Source: Virgisporangium ochraceum (GTDB lineage: Bacteria > Actinomycetota > Actinomycetes > Mycobacteriales > Micromonosporaceae). From it: DNA of 64,000 nt. The translations under genes were made by a program, and so were the position numbers. Positions 17,854 to 26,795 of this stretch are shown piece after piece. The stretch is from contig NZ_BOPH01000025.1 in NCBI RefSeq assembly GCF_016863655.1, positions 1 to 64,000 on the forward strand. Direction: 5' to 3'. Positions within the stretch are counted from its first letter, which is position 1, and every line of letters begins with the position of its first letter. The notes beneath the pieces are model-generated. The model was not told where the DNA came from. It searched no databases and saw only the letters and a list, made by a program, of their open reading frames with translations.

Positions 17854-17890
17854 GGTGCCGGCCGGGGTCCCCGCGATCCCGGCCGGCACC
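17854..17890 (+). terminator. Intercistronic hairpin after the binding-protein gene
   Basis: A perfect 13-bp stem, GGTGCCGGCCGGG (17854-17866) with CCCGGCCGGCACC (17878-17890). Such stems after binding-protein genes give more binding protein than permease by stabilising the upstream mRNA or by partial termination. Confidence 0.65.
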
Positions 17891-17907
17891 ACACGTAGGG
17901 GGTTTGC

Positions 17908-18861
17908 GTGGCCACCACCACACAGCTGCGTCCCGAGGCACCCGCTGAGAAACCGGCATCCCGCCGCCCGTCGAAGTGGCGCGAAGGCATCGCCGGTTAT
18001 GTCTTCCTCAGCCCGTTCCTGCTGGGGCTCATGGGAATCACCGCGATTCCCATGCTGTACTCGCTGTACCTGAGCTTCACCAACTACGAACTGCTGGGCC
18101 GGACGTCCGACTGGATCGGCTTCGAGAACTACATCGAGCTGTTCACCAACGACCCGCAGTTCTGGCACGCCGTCCAGGTGACGCTCGTCTTCGCGCTCGT
18201 CGCCGTGCCGCTGAAACTGGCGGTGGCGCTGGGCGTCGCGATGCTGCTCAACCGCGAACGGCGCGGCACGGGGCTGTTCCGCGGCCTGTTCTACCTGCCG
18301 TCGTTGCTCGGCGGCAGCGTCGCGATCGCCATCATCTGGCGGGCCATGTTCGACCGCGACGGGGCGTTCAACAGCCTCCTGGCGTTCTTCGGCGTCGAGG
18401 GCAAGCCGTGGGTCAACGACCCCGACTGGGCGCTGGAGACGTTGATGCTGCTGGCGATCTGGCAGTTCGGCGCGCCGATGGTCATCTTCCTCGCGGGGCT
18501 GAAGCAGGTGCCGCAGGAGCTGTACGAGGCCGCGGCGGTCGACGGCGCGGGAGCGTGGCGGCGGTTCCGCAACATCACGCTGCCGATGCTCTCACCGGTG
18601 ATCTTCTTCAACCTGGTGCTCGAGACCATCAACGGCTTCCAGGGCTTCACGTCGGCGTTCGTGCTCAGCGACGGCACGGGCGGACCGACCGACTCCACGC
18701 TCATGTACACGCTCCAGCTGTACAACCGGGGATTCACCGAGTTCGAGATGGGTTCCGCGTCGGCGATGGCGTGGGTGTTCCTGTTGAGCATCGGCCTCAT
18801 CACCGTCGCGCTGTTCAGCACCGGACGCATGTGGGTCCACTACGCCGACGAGGAGGGCTGA
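17908..18861 (+). CDS. Sugar ABC transporter permease (MalF/UgpA type)
   Basis: A 317-residue inner-membrane protein with six predicted segments beginning IAGYVFLSPFLLGLMG. The EAA loop contacting the ATPase is ELYEAAAVDGAGAWRRF-. GTG 17908 follows AGGGGG. It is followed one base after its stop by the second permease. No ATPase gene lies in the operon, so a shared MsiK-type ATPase encoded elsewhere must energise it. Confidence 0.92.
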   Translation: MATTTQLRPEAPAEKPASRRPSKWREGIAGYVFLSPFLLGLMGITAIPMLYSLYLSFTNYELLGRTSDWIGFENYIELFTNDPQFWHAVQVTLVFALVAVPLKLAVALGVAMLLNRERRGTGLFRGLFYLPSLLGGSVAIAIIWRAMFDRDGAFNSLLAFFGVEGKPWVNDPDWALETLMLLAIWQFGAPMVIFLAGLKQVPQELYEAAAVDGAGAWRRFRNITLPMLSPVIFFNLVLETINGFQGFTSAFVLSDGTGGPTDSTLMYTLQLYNRGFTEFEMGSASAMAWVFLLSIGLITVALFSTGRMWVHYADEEG

Positions 18862-18862
18862 G

Positions 18863-19807
18863 ATGGGACAGGCAACGACGCGGCTGCCCGTACCGCAGCA
18901 GCCGCGCGCGTCGGGCGGGCCCGGGCACCGTCGCCAGGCGAACCGGGAGGAGCTGCTGCGCAAGCGGCGGCAGACGGAGCTGACCAAGAGCGTGTTCCGG
19001 TTCATCGCGATCGTGGCGGTGCTGGCGGTCGTGCTGTACCCGCTGCTGTGGATGCTCGGCACGTCGTTCAAGTCGCCCACCGAGGTCAACAGCAGCAACA
19101 GTCTGCGGCCCGAGGAGTTCTGGCCGCAGAACTACCCCGACGGCTGGAAAGCGCTTCCCAGCGTCACGTTCGGCCGCTTCTTCCTCAACAGCACGGTGAT
19201 CGCGCTGGCGACCGTGGTGGGCAACTGCGTGTCGTGTCTGGTGGCGGCGTACGCGTTCGCGCGGTTGCGGTTCCCGTTGCGGGGACTGTGGTTCGCGCTG
19301 ATGATCGCGACCCTGCTGCTGCCCAGCCACGTGCTGATCGTGCCGCAGTACATCCTGTTCAACTACTTCGGCTGGATCAGCACGCCGCTGCCGCTGATCG
19401 TGCCGAAGATCCTGGCCACCGAGGCGTTCTTCATCTTCCTCATGGTGCAGTTCATGCGCGGCATCCCGCGCGACCTCGACGAGGCCGCGAAGATCGACGG
19501 GTGCAGCCCGTACGGGGTGTTCTGGCACATCATCCTGCCGCTGTCGAAGCCCGCGCTGGTCACCACCGCGATCTTCTCGTTCATCTGGACGTGGAACGAC
19601 TTCTTCACCCAGCTGATCTACCTGTCGGGTGGGGAGAACCTCACGATCCCGGTCGGCCTGCGGATGTTCCAGGACTCCGGCGGGCAGAACTCGATCGGTC
19701 CGATGTTCGCGATGTCGGTACTCTCGCTGCTACCGGTGTTCCTGTTCTTCGTGGCGTTCCAGCGGATGCTGGTGCAGGGCATCAACACGTCCGGGCTGAA
19801 GGGCTGA
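18863..19807 (+). CDS. Sugar ABC transporter permease (MalG/UgpE type)
   Basis: A 314-residue permease with a long basic N-terminal cytoplasmic tail (about 45 residues) and the EAA loop DLDEAAKIDGCSPYGVFW. The C-terminus QGINTSGLKG is typical of MalG-like proteins. It works as a heterodimer with the preceding permease. A copy of the dispersed palindrome (19146-19159) lies in its coding sequence. Confidence 0.92.
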   Translation: MGQATTRLPVPQQPRASGGPGHRRQANREELLRKRRQTELTKSVFRFIAIVAVLAVVLYPLLWMLGTSFKSPTEVNSSNSLRPEEFWPQNYPDGWKALPSVTFGRFFLNSTVIALATVVGNCVSCLVAAYAFARLRFPLRGLWFALMIATLLLPSHVLIVPQYILFNYFGWISTPLPLIVPKILATEAFFIFLMVQFMRGIPRDLDEAAKIDGCSPYGVFWHIILPLSKPALVTTAIFSFIWTWNDFFTQLIYLSGGENLTIPVGLRMFQDSGGQNSIGPMFAMSVLSLLPVFLFFVAFQRMLVQGINTSGLKG

Positions 19808-19811
19808 CACC

Positions 19812-20405
19812 ATGGCCGAACGTGCCGCACGGCCCCGGACCGACTGGCGGGAAGGGCTCACCGTCGCCGCCGACCTCGCGCTGATCGGTATCGGGGTCAC
19901 GGTGGCATCCCTGCCCCTGCTGACCGCCGGTGCCGCGGTGCGGGCGGGTTCGGTGGCCGTGCGACACGTCGTCGACGGCGACCGCGTTCCGTCCTTTGTG
20001 GACCTGTGGCGCGTGTTCCGGCGCGCGTTGGCACCCGGGGCGGTGGCGACCGTCGTGGTCCTGGCCGTCGCCGCCCTACTGGCCGTCGACGTCGCGGTGC
20101 TGTCGAGCGGACGCGTGCCCGGCGGCACGGTCGTCCTGGCGGCGACCGTGGTGCTGGCGGCCACCCTCGCGGCGCTGGCCGCCCTCACCACCGTGCGGCT
20201 GGGCCGTGCGTCCGGAGACTCCTGGCGGGCCGCGTCGAAATGGGCGTTCGCCGCGGCCCGCCAGGCACCCGGCGCGGCGCTGGCGACGGCCGGCGTAGTC
20301 GCGCTGACGGCGGCGATCGCGTTTCTGGTGCCGGTCACCGCGCCGCTGCTCGTCGGCTTCGCGCTGTTCGCGCTGCACGTGGTGACCCTCCGCTTCGTGC
20401 GGTAA
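19812..20405 (+). CDS. YesL-like (DUF624-type) membrane protein
   Basis: A 197-residue protein with about five hydrophobic segments after a short basic N-terminus. The pattern LTVAADLALIGIGVTVASLPLLTAGAA resembles YesL/DUF624 proteins that accompany sugar ABC transporters in rhamnogalacturonan and related operons. It starts four nt after the permease stop, so it is part of the transporter operon. Its function is unknown. The stop codon lies within a copy of the dispersed palindrome (20401-20414). Confidence 0.75.
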   Translation: MAERAARPRTDWREGLTVAADLALIGIGVTVASLPLLTAGAAVRAGSVAVRHVVDGDRVPSFVDLWRVFRRALAPGAVATVVVLAVAALLAVDVAVLSSGRVPGGTVVLAATVVLAATLAALAALTTVRLGRASGDSWRAASKWAFAAARQAPGAALATAGVVALTAAIAFLVPVTAPLLVGFALFALHVVTLRFVR

Positions 20406-20443
20406 GCGCTTTCCGCTGAGCGGATCTACGTGCACTGAGGGTG

Positions 20444-20471
20444 TTGAAACCTGTCTCTGTGGGCCTAGACT
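20444..20471 (+). promoter_or_regulatory. Vegetative-type promoter for the GMC/ALDH pair
   Basis: TTGAAA (20444-20449), a 16-nt spacer and TAGACT (20466-20471) lie about 75 nt before the GTG start. The spacing and sequence fit a primary sigma factor promoter. Confidence 0.55.
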
Positions 20472-20546
20472 GCGCCAATCGCGACGCTGCCCCGCCAGGC
20501 GGTCCGTCCGGCTACGGCGCCGCCTGCCCACAGGGAGGATCCGCCC

Positions 20547-22535
20547 GTGACCGACATCCTCACCGAGAACCAGACCGGGGTGCTCCGCGCCCTCTGCGAC
20601 ACTGTGGTCCCCGCGATCGACCGGCCCGACGACCCCGACGGGTTCTGGGGTCGCACGGCCACCGACGTCGGTGCCGACGGCGGTGTCCTGTTCGTGTTGT
20701 CGACCATGCCGGCCGAGCAGCGGGCCGCGCTCGGCGGGCTGCTCGACGTCCTCGGAAGCCAGGGCTTCGTCGGCGCCTCCCAGGAGTCGCGCGAACAGAT
20801 CCTGGCGACGCTGTCCCTCGCGTCGACGCTGGCCGCGGCCGGGATCCGGTCGCTGATCAGCCTGATCCTCTTCGTCACCTACGGCATGCCGGACGGCTCG
20901 GGCGGCAACCCGAACTGGGCCCATCTCGGCTATCCGGGTCCGATCTCACCGCCACCGGCGCGGGAAAAGGCTTTCCAGCCGCTGCGACCGACCGGCGCCG
21001 ACCTCGACCTCACCGCCGACGTGGTGGTGGTCGGGTCCGGAGCGGGCGGTGGCCTGATCGCGGGACGCCTCGCCGACGCGGGCGCGAACGTGGTGGTGCT
21101 CGAGGCCGGCCGCTACCGGAACGAAGCCGACTTCGCCCAACTGGAGGTGTTCGCCTACCTCAACTCGTACTGGCGAGGCAGCCCCACCCCGACCGGCGAC
21201 CTCAACGTCACGGTGATGGCGGGCAGCGGCCTGGGCGGCGGCACGGTCATCAACTGGACGAACTGCCTGCGCACCAAGGACTGGGTGCGCCGGCAGTGGG
21301 CCGCCGAGCACGGCCTGTCCGACGTCGCCACCGAGGCCTTCGACCGGCACCTCGACGCGGTGTGGCAGGAGCTGTCGGTCACCGACAAGTGCTCCGAGCT
21401 CAACGGGCCGCAGCAGGCCATGCGTCGCGGTGCGGAGGCGCTGGGATGGTCGTTCGCGACTGTCAACCGCAACTGGGACGAGTCGCGGCACGACCCGGCG
21501 ATGGCCGGCTACCTCGGCTTCGGCGACCAGTCGGGGGCGAAGCGGTCGACGCTGAAGGTCTATCTGGAACCGGCTGTCGCCGCGCACGGAACCCGCGTCG
21601 TCGACGGTTGCCACGTCGAGCGCGTGCTCGTCGAGGGGGGTCGGGCCGCCGGGGTCACCGGCCGGTGGTTGGCGGAGGACGGCAGCGCCTCCGCGACCGT
21701 GACCGTGCGCGCGCCGGTCGTGGTGATCGCCGCGGGTGCGCTGGAGTCCCCCGTGATCCTGCTCCGCTCCGGCATCGGTGGACCGGCCGTCGGGGACTAC
21801 CTGCGGCTGCACCCGTGCACGGTCACCATGGGCGACTACGGCACCGACCTGAAGGCGTGGTGGGGTGCGCCGCACGCCGGGCTGGTCAACGAGTTCGCCA
21901 ACGTCGAGGACGGGTACGGCTTCCTCGTCGAGGGTGTGCAGTACACGACCGGGCTCGGCGCGTCGTCCGTCCCGTTCACCACCGGTCTCGCGCACAAGGA
22001 GGCGATGACCGACTACCGCAACTCGGCGTCGTTCATCGGCCTGGTGCGCGACCACGGACACGGCCGGGTGACGCTCGACGCCAACGGCGGCACGGTGCCG
22101 TGGTACTCGATGACCGACGAACGCGACGTGCGGATGATGCGGAAAGCGCTTGCCGCGCAGATCCGGCTCCACCACGCCGCGGGTGCGCGGGGCATCCAGG
22201 TGCTCGCCGCCGGCCGGCCGTCATGGCGGTACGGCGACGACCTCGAGGCGTTCATCGCGCGGGTGCAACGGATCCCGCTGCGCGGCGGTGGGGCGACGCT
22301 GTTCTCGGCGCACCAGATGGGCAGCTGCCGCATGGGCGACGACCCGGCCACCAGCGTCGCCGATCCGCGCGGCGAGGTGCACGACACTCCGGGCCTGTGG
22401 ATCGGCGACGCGTCGGCGTTCCCGACCCCGTCCGGTACCAACCCGATGATCACGATCATGGCCCTGGCGTCCCGGACCGCGGAGAACATCGCGGCCTCCC
22501 TGGGCGCCCGCACGGAGGAGGTGGCCCGCTCATGA
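20547..22535 (+). CDS. GMC-family FAD-dependent oxidoreductase with N-terminal helical domain
   Basis: A 662-residue flavoprotein. Residues 1-140 form an all-helical region resembling the gluconate 2-dehydrogenase subunit 3-type domain. FAD-binding GSGAGG follows at 163-168. GMC signatures are [25 protein letters not shown] and [15 protein letters not shown], the last carrying FAD and active-site contacts. The layout resembles long-chain alcohol oxidases, so oxidation of an alcohol to an aldehyde is likely. GTG 20547 follows GGGAGG by eight nt. It overlaps the aldehyde dehydrogenase gene by ATGA, giving an alcohol -> aldehyde -> acid pair. Two dispersed palindromes (20963, 22141) lie inside. 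Confidence 0.88.
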   Translation: MTDILTENQTGVLRALCDTVVPAIDRPDDPDGFWGRTATDVGADGGVLFVLSTMPAEQRAALGGLLDVLGSQGFVGASQESREQILATLSLASTLAAAGIRSLISLILFVTYGMPDGSGGNPNWAHLGYPGPISPPPAREKAFQPLRPTGADLDLTADVVVVGSGAGGGLIAGRLADAGANVVVLEAGRYRNEADFAQLEVFAYLNSYWRGSPTPTGDLNVTVMAGSGLGGGTVINWTNCLRTKDWVRRQWAAEHGLSDVATEAFDRHLDAVWQELSVTDKCSELNGPQQAMRRGAEALGWSFATVNRNWDESRHDPAMAGYLGFGDQSGAKRSTLKVYLEPAVAAHGTRVVDGCHVERVLVEGGRAAGVTGRWLAEDGSASATVTVRAPVVVIAAGALESPVILLRSGIGGPAVGDYLRLHPCTVTMGDYGTDLKAWWGAPHAGLVNEFANVEDGYGFLVEGVQYTTGLGASSVPFTTGLAHKEAMTDYRNSASFIGLVRDHGHGRVTLDANGGTVPWYSMTDERDVRMMRKALAAQIRLHHAAGARGIQVLAAGRPSWRYGDDLEAFIARVQRIPLRGGGATLFSAHQMGSCRMGDDPATSVADPRGEVHDTPGLWIGDASAFPTPSGTNPMITIMALASRTAENIAASLGARTEEVARS

Positions 22536-23968
22536 CGTCCACTCAAACTCTCGTCGATCGGGAAAGCCTTTTCCTGAACGGCGAATGGGTGCGCCCCGCG
22601 AGCGGCGAGACCATCGACGTGGTGAACCCGACCACCGAGGAGGTCATGGCGCGGGTGCCGGCCGGAACGGCCGAGGACGTCGACCGCGCGGTCGCCGCGG
22701 CGCGGGTGGCGTTCGACGGATGGGCCGCGACGCCGTTGGCCGACCGGGTCGCGTTCTGCACCGCGGTGTCGCTGAAACTCCAGGAACGCCAAGGGGAACT
22801 GGCCGACCTCATCGCGCGCGAGATGGGCTCGCCGCTGCCGTTCGCGATGGGCGTACAGACGGCGTTGCCGGTGGTGTCGTTCGCGGCGGTCGAGCGGCTC
22901 GTCGACGACCTGCCGTGGGAGGAGCGGCTCGGCAACTCGCTGATCGTGCGGGAGCCGGTCGGTGTCGTGGGTGCGATCACGCCGTGGAACTATCCGCTGC
23001 ATCAGGTCGCCGCGAAGGTCGCACCGGCGCTGGCCGCCGGGTGCACGGTCGTGGTGAAGCCGAGCGAGGTGGCGCCGCTGACCGCGTTCGTCCTTGCCGA
23101 GATCATGGCCGAGGTCGGGCTTCCGCCGGGTGTCTTCAACCTCGTGACCGGCTACGGCCCCGTCGCCGGGGAAGCGCTTTCCGCGCACCCGGGCGTCGAC
23201 ATGATCTCGTTCACCGGGTCGACGCGGGCCGGTCGGCGGGTGAGCGAGGTCGCGGCGGCCACGGTCAAGAAGGTGGCGCTCGAACTCGGCGGCAAGTCGG
23301 CGAACATCATCCTCGACGACGCCGACCTCGAGCGGGCCGTCGCCGACGGCATCGCCAAGTGCTACATCAACTCGGGACAGACGTGCTCCGCGCTCACGCG
23401 CATGCTGGTCCCCCGGGCGAGCCTGCCGGCGGTCGAGCGGATCGCCGCCGCTGTCGCCGGACAGGTCCGCGTCGGTGACCCGTTCGCCGGCGACACGCGG
23501 CTCGGGCCGCTGGTGTCGGCGGTGCAGCGCGACCGGGTCCGGGAGTACATCGCCCGCGGACCGGCGGAGGGCGCCCGGCTGGTGTGCGGCGGCGCCGAGC
23601 CGCCCGCGGACCAGCCGCGCGGCTACTTCGTCCAACCGACGGTCTTCAGCGACGTCACCCCCGACATGACCATCGCCCGCGAGGAGATCTTCGGCCCGGT
23701 GCTCGTGCTCATCCCCTACGAGGACGAGGACGACGCCGTCCGGCTGGCCAACGACACCGAGTACGGCCTCGCCGGCGGGGTCTGGTCGGGTGACCGGGAA
23801 AGGGCTGTCCGCGTGGCCCGCCGGCTGCGCACGGGGCAGGTGGAGATCAACGGCGCGGCGTTCAACCCGTTGGCACCGTTCGGCGGGTACAAGCAGTCCG
23901 GCCACGGCCGCGAGCTGGGCCCGTACGGTGTGCTCGAGTTCACCCAGGTGAAGGCGATACAACTCTAA
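22532..23968 (+). CDS. NAD(P)-dependent aldehyde dehydrogenase
   Basis: A 478-residue ALDH. It shows [10 protein letters not shown] (149-158), general base Glu251 ([10 protein letters not shown]), nucleophile Cys285 (NSGQTCSA), [10 protein letters not shown] and the C-terminal [15 protein letters not shown]. Translational coupling to the GMC oxidoreductase makes oxidation of the aldehyde formed by that enzyme the likely job; the chain length or nature of the substrate is unknown. Three dispersed palindromes (22561, 23169, 23797) occur within the gene. Confidence 0.93.
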   Translation: MTSTQTLVDRESLFLNGEWVRPASGETIDVVNPTTEEVMARVPAGTAEDVDRAVAAARVAFDGWAATPLADRVAFCTAVSLKLQERQGELADLIAREMGSPLPFAMGVQTALPVVSFAAVERLVDDLPWEERLGNSLIVREPVGVVGAITPWNYPLHQVAAKVAPALAAGCTVVVKPSEVAPLTAFVLAEIMAEVGLPPGVFNLVTGYGPVAGEALSAHPGVDMISFTGSTRAGRRVSEVAAATVKKVALELGGKSANIILDDADLERAVADGIAKCYINSGQTCSALTRMLVPRASLPAVERIAAAVAGQVRVGDPFAGDTRLGPLVSAVQRDRVREYIARGPAEGARLVCGGAEPPADQPRGYFVQPTVFSDVTPDMTIAREEIFGPVLVLIPYEDEDDAVRLANDTEYGLAGGVWSGDRERAVRVARRLRTGQVEINGAAFNPLAPFGGYKQSGHGRELGPYGVLEFTQVKAIQL

Positions 23969-24049
23969 GGTGACGCACTCAGCTGCCGCTCAGCCGGATC
24001 GGGCACACTGGACCACCGGGTGTTCGCAGATCTCGAGGGGGCGCGGCGG

Positions 24050-25162
24050 ATGGCAACAAGATGGCGGCTGGTTGCCGGGGTCGCCGCCGGTGGCGCACTG
24101 GCGGCGGCCACGGCGTGGGCGTTGCGGGAGGTCGTCGAGTCGTTCGGCGAGCGCAGGCGCCTCGACGACGATCCCCGCGTCGCGGGCTCGCCCCAGTTCC
24201 GGGAAGGCGTTTTCCACAACACGGTTCCGGCCGCGCTCGTGCCACCGGGCGCGGCCGGCCGGATCGCCCGGGAGATGCTGTTCGGCAAGCAGAAGCGGCA
24301 CCCGACCGGTGCGGTGCCGCTGCGCACCACCGATCTCGACGCCCCCGACCCCGACGGCGCGTACGTCACCTGGTACGGGCACTCCTCCGCGCTGATCGAG
24401 ATGGACGGTCGCCGGGTGCTGTTCGACCCGGTCTGGAGTGAGCGGTGCTCTCCCTCCCGGCTCGTCGGGCCGCGGCGCCTGCACCCGCCGCCGGTCCCGC
24501 TGGGCATGCTGCCGGCGCTCGACGCGATCGTGATCTCCCACGACCACTACGACCACCTCGACCTCCCGACGGTGCGCACGCTGGCCCGCGAGCACGACGC
24601 GCCGTTCCTGGTGCCGCTCGGTGTGGGCGCCCACCTGCGGCGGTGGGGCATCCCGGCCGACCGGGTCATCGAGCTCGACTGGAACGACCGCGCCGAGATC
24701 GGTGGTCTCACGTTCATCGCGACCGCCGCCCGCCACTTCTCCGGCCGGGGGTTCAGCCGCAACCGGACGCTGTGGGCGTCCTGGGTCCTGGCCGGCCGGT
24801 CCGCGAAGATCTTCTACACCGGCGACTCGGGCTACTTCGACGGCTACGCCGCCATCGGCGCCGAGCACGGCCCCTTCAACGCGACGTTGATGCAGATCGG
24901 CGCGTACGGCGACGCCTGGCCGGATATCCACATGACCCCCGAGGAGGGCGTGGCCGCCCACGTCGACCTCCGCGGTGACGTGCTGATCCCCCTGCACTGG
25001 GCCACGTTCAACCTGGCCCTGCACGACTGGGCCGAACCGGCCGACCGGGTGTGGCGGGAGGCGAAGGCGCGGGGCGTGCGCCTGACCGTGCCGCGGCCAG
25101 GCCAGCGGGTCGACGTTGCGGACCCGCCAGCGGTCGACGGGTGGTGGCAGGAGGTCGCCTGA
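24050..25162 (+). CDS. MBL-fold metallohydrolase (NAPE-PLD/UlaG-like), N-terminally anchored
   Basis: A 370-residue protein. A hydrophobic N-terminus (LVAGVAAGGALAAATAWAL) likely anchors it in the membrane. The metallo-beta-lactamase core follows, with HSS at 111-113, the metal site SHDHYDHLD (163-171), FYTGDSGYFD and IPLHWATFNLA. This architecture matches bacterial NAPE-phospholipase D-like hydrolases; the substrate is not known. ATG 24050 is used because CGAGGGGGC lies about eight nt upstream; a GTG at 24020 would add ten residues. One palindrome-like site lies at 24202-24215. Confidence 0.85.
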   Translation: MATRWRLVAGVAAGGALAAATAWALREVVESFGERRRLDDDPRVAGSPQFREGVFHNTVPAALVPPGAAGRIAREMLFGKQKRHPTGAVPLRTTDLDAPDPDGAYVTWYGHSSALIEMDGRRVLFDPVWSERCSPSRLVGPRRLHPPPVPLGMLPALDAIVISHDHYDHLDLPTVRTLAREHDAPFLVPLGVGAHLRRWGIPADRVIELDWNDRAEIGGLTFIATAARHFSGRGFSRNRTLWASWVLAGRSAKIFYTGDSGYFDGYAAIGAEHGPFNATLMQIGAYGDAWPDIHMTPEEGVAAHVDLRGDVLIPLHWATFNLALHDWAEPADRVWREAKARGVRLTVPRPGQRVDVADPPAVDGWWQEVA

Positions 25163-25166
25163 GCGG

Positions 25167-25369
25167 CCCGTCTTGCGGCGTGGCCGTCATGCGGCGTGGC
25201 CCGCCCGTACGGCGTGGCCCGCCCCTACGGCGCAGCCCGTCATGCGGCGCGACCCGTCATGCGGCGCGACCCGTCATGCGGCGCGACCCGTCATGCGGCG
25301 CGACCCGTCATGCGGCGCGGCCTGTCTTACGGCGCGGCCTGTCTTACGGCGCGGCCCGTGCGCGGCGAC
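25167..25369. repeat. 17-bp tandem repeat array
   Basis: About twelve units of CCCGTCATGCGGCGCGA. Five near-perfect copies start at 25236, 25253, 25270, 25287 and 25304, followed by two CCTGTCTTACGGCGCGG variants and preceded by more degenerate units. There are no spacers, so it is not a CRISPR. The 17-bp unit is not a multiple of three, so frames drift and coding is unlikely. It fills the gap between convergent genes. Confidence 0.85.
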
Positions 25370-25421
25370 CGCTGCGCGCGGGCCTCGATTGTGCGGCGCT
25401 CCGCGTCGGCCTCGTGGGCCG

Positions 25422-25805
25422 CTACTCGCTGACCCACAGGCAGAACGGGTGGCCGGCCGGGTCGAGCCAGACCCGGACGTCCTTCTGTGGCTGGAACTCG
25501 GCCAGCGTCGCGCCCAGCGCGCGGGCGTGCTCGCCGGCCGCGTGCAGGTCGCGTACCTCGATGTCGAGGTGCAACTGCATCTGCTGATCTCCCGGGCGAC
25601 CCGGCCACACCGGCCGGACGTGGTGCTCCTCCGTCTGGAAGGACAGCCGCGTGCCGCCGCCCGGCGGGCCGATCGTCACCCAGTCGGACTCGTTGGTGCG
25701 GATCTCGTAGCCCAACAGTCCACAGTAGAACCGGGCCAGTTCGCGTGCGTCGGGTGCGCCGAGCACGGTGGCGGTGAGCTCGGTCCACGGTCGTTCGTCG
25801 GTCAT
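25422..25805 (-). CDS. VOC (glyoxalase/bleomycin resistance) family protein
   Basis: A 127-residue protein with two beta-alpha-beta-beta-beta halves: TATVLGAPDARELARFYCGLLG in the first and HLDIEVRDLHAAGEHARALG in the second, ending DPAGHPFCLWVSE. The likely metal ligands are a His in QLHLDIEV and a Glu near the C-terminus. VOC proteins include dioxygenases, glyoxalases and antibiotic-binding proteins; the specific role is unknown. The start ATG 25805 has only a weak SD. Confidence 0.85.
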   Translation of the reverse strand: MTDERPWTELTATVLGAPDARELARFYCGLLGYEIRTNESDWVTIGPPGGGTRLSFQTEEHHVRPVWPGRPGDQQMQLHLDIEVRDLHAAGEHARALGATLAEFQPQKDVRVWLDPAGHPFCLWVSE

Positions 25806-25902
25806 GGAGCCGATGCTAGGTGCGGTCGGTCCGGTCCGCTCGGTGGCCGAGGCGAAGGCGTCCGGGCCGGGCGCGGGGGCGGCAAGCGCTTTCCGGGACC
25901 GC

Positions 25903-26757
25903 TCAGATCGTGATCCAGGTGGCCACACTCTGCGCCACCAGCTCTGCGTCCGGTGTGTAGAGCGCGGCTGTGGCAAAGCGCTTGCGGCGGTCGGACCCGG
26001 TCGCGGCGGCGACCACGACGAGCGGTTCACCGCGGACCGGCGCGCGGTGCGGCACCATGGTCAGGCGTCCGAGAAGCGCTTTCCCGCCGCCGGTGAGGTG
26101 CACGAGGCCGGTCGGGCAGTCGAGAGCGGCCCAGAGGTAGCGCAGGGGCAGGTCGCCGAGCGCGGACGGCGGAGCCCAGACCCCGGCGAAGGCGGCAGCA
26201 CCGACACCGGCGGAGCCACCCGTCGCCACAGCACCGCCTCCGCCGGATCCGCCCGTCGCGACGGGGCCGATCGTGATGTGGAGGCCGCCCTCCCGGTCGG
26301 GGCCGCACACGTAGCAGGTCGGGAACGGGGTCCGCACGCACACGTCCGGCGAGCCGGCGTGGCGGGCGGCGGCCAGCGGGACGAACGCGGGCGGCGGAAC
26401 GAGAGCGGCGCGCTCCTCGGCGGTCAGCAGCCTCGCCTGGACCAGCGCGCCGTCACCGGACCGGTCCGGACCGGCTGGGGAAGCGCCGTCACCGGCTGGG
26501 TCCACGCCTACGAGGAAAGCGCTGTCCCCGGACCGTTCGCCACGGATCGGCGTGTCCAGCGGAACGGGTGCGCGCAGTGTCACCTCCACGGCGGTGCCCG
26601 GCGGCGTGTCGGGCCCGGTCAGCAGGCCGGCGGCCAGGCCGCAGGCCCAGCCGCCGTTCGTCATCCCCGGAGGCCCCTCGTAGTGCCGGGCAACGCGGAT
26701 CTCGACCCCGGGCAGGGTGTCGGTCGTCGCCGACGCGACGGAGGAGGCGGTACGCAT
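25903..26757 (-). CDS. Hotdog/acyl-CoA thioesterase-like protein with repeat insertions
   Basis: A 284-residue protein with a double-hotdog-like outline: HYEGPPGMTNGGWACGLAAGLL early on, and RYLWAALDCPTG then VVVAAATGSDRRKRFATAALYT late, like actinobacterial thioesterase-superfamily proteins that carry a FPTCYVCGPDR segment. Two low-complexity insertions interrupt it: a Gly/Asp/Ser/Ala/Pro stretch around residues 75-105 and a GGS-rich stretch around 165-188. The first is encoded by DNA holding a copy of the dispersed palindrome (26514-26527) and a decayed copy (26478). Further copies are at 25881 (just downstream), 25973 and 26071. Catalytic function is unproven. Confidence 0.65.
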   Translation of the reverse strand: MRTASSVASATTDTLPGVEIRVARHYEGPPGMTNGGWACGLAAGLLTGPDTPPGTAVEVTLRAPVPLDTPIRGERSGDSAFLVGVDPAGDGASPAGPDRSGDGALVQARLLTAEERAALVPPPAFVPLAAARHAGSPDVCVRTPFPTCYVCGPDREGGLHITIGPVATGGSGGGGAVATGGSAGVGAAAFAGVWAPPSALGDLPLRYLWAALDCPTGLVHLTGGGKALLGRLTMVPHRAPVRGEPLVVVAAATGSDRRKRFATAALYTPDAELVAQSVATWITI

Positions 26758-26795
26758 GGGCGTGAACGCTACAACGCCCGTGAGCAGGGATGCGA

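Noticed and set aside
20441-23968. A 1175-codon open frame covering the GMC and aldehyde dehydrogenase genes
   Set aside because: Its first two thirds are the +1 shadow of the GMC gene, with Arg/Pro/Ala-rich nonsense composition; only the part from 22532 is a real protein (ALDH).
25167-25369. CRISPR array
   Set aside because: Repeats are contiguous 17-mers without spacers and no cas genes are present.
25051-25587. Open frames reading through the 17-bp repeats
   Set aside because: The repeat unit is not a multiple of three, all frames give only Arg/Ala/Gly/Pro repeats, and there is no SD or homologous domain.
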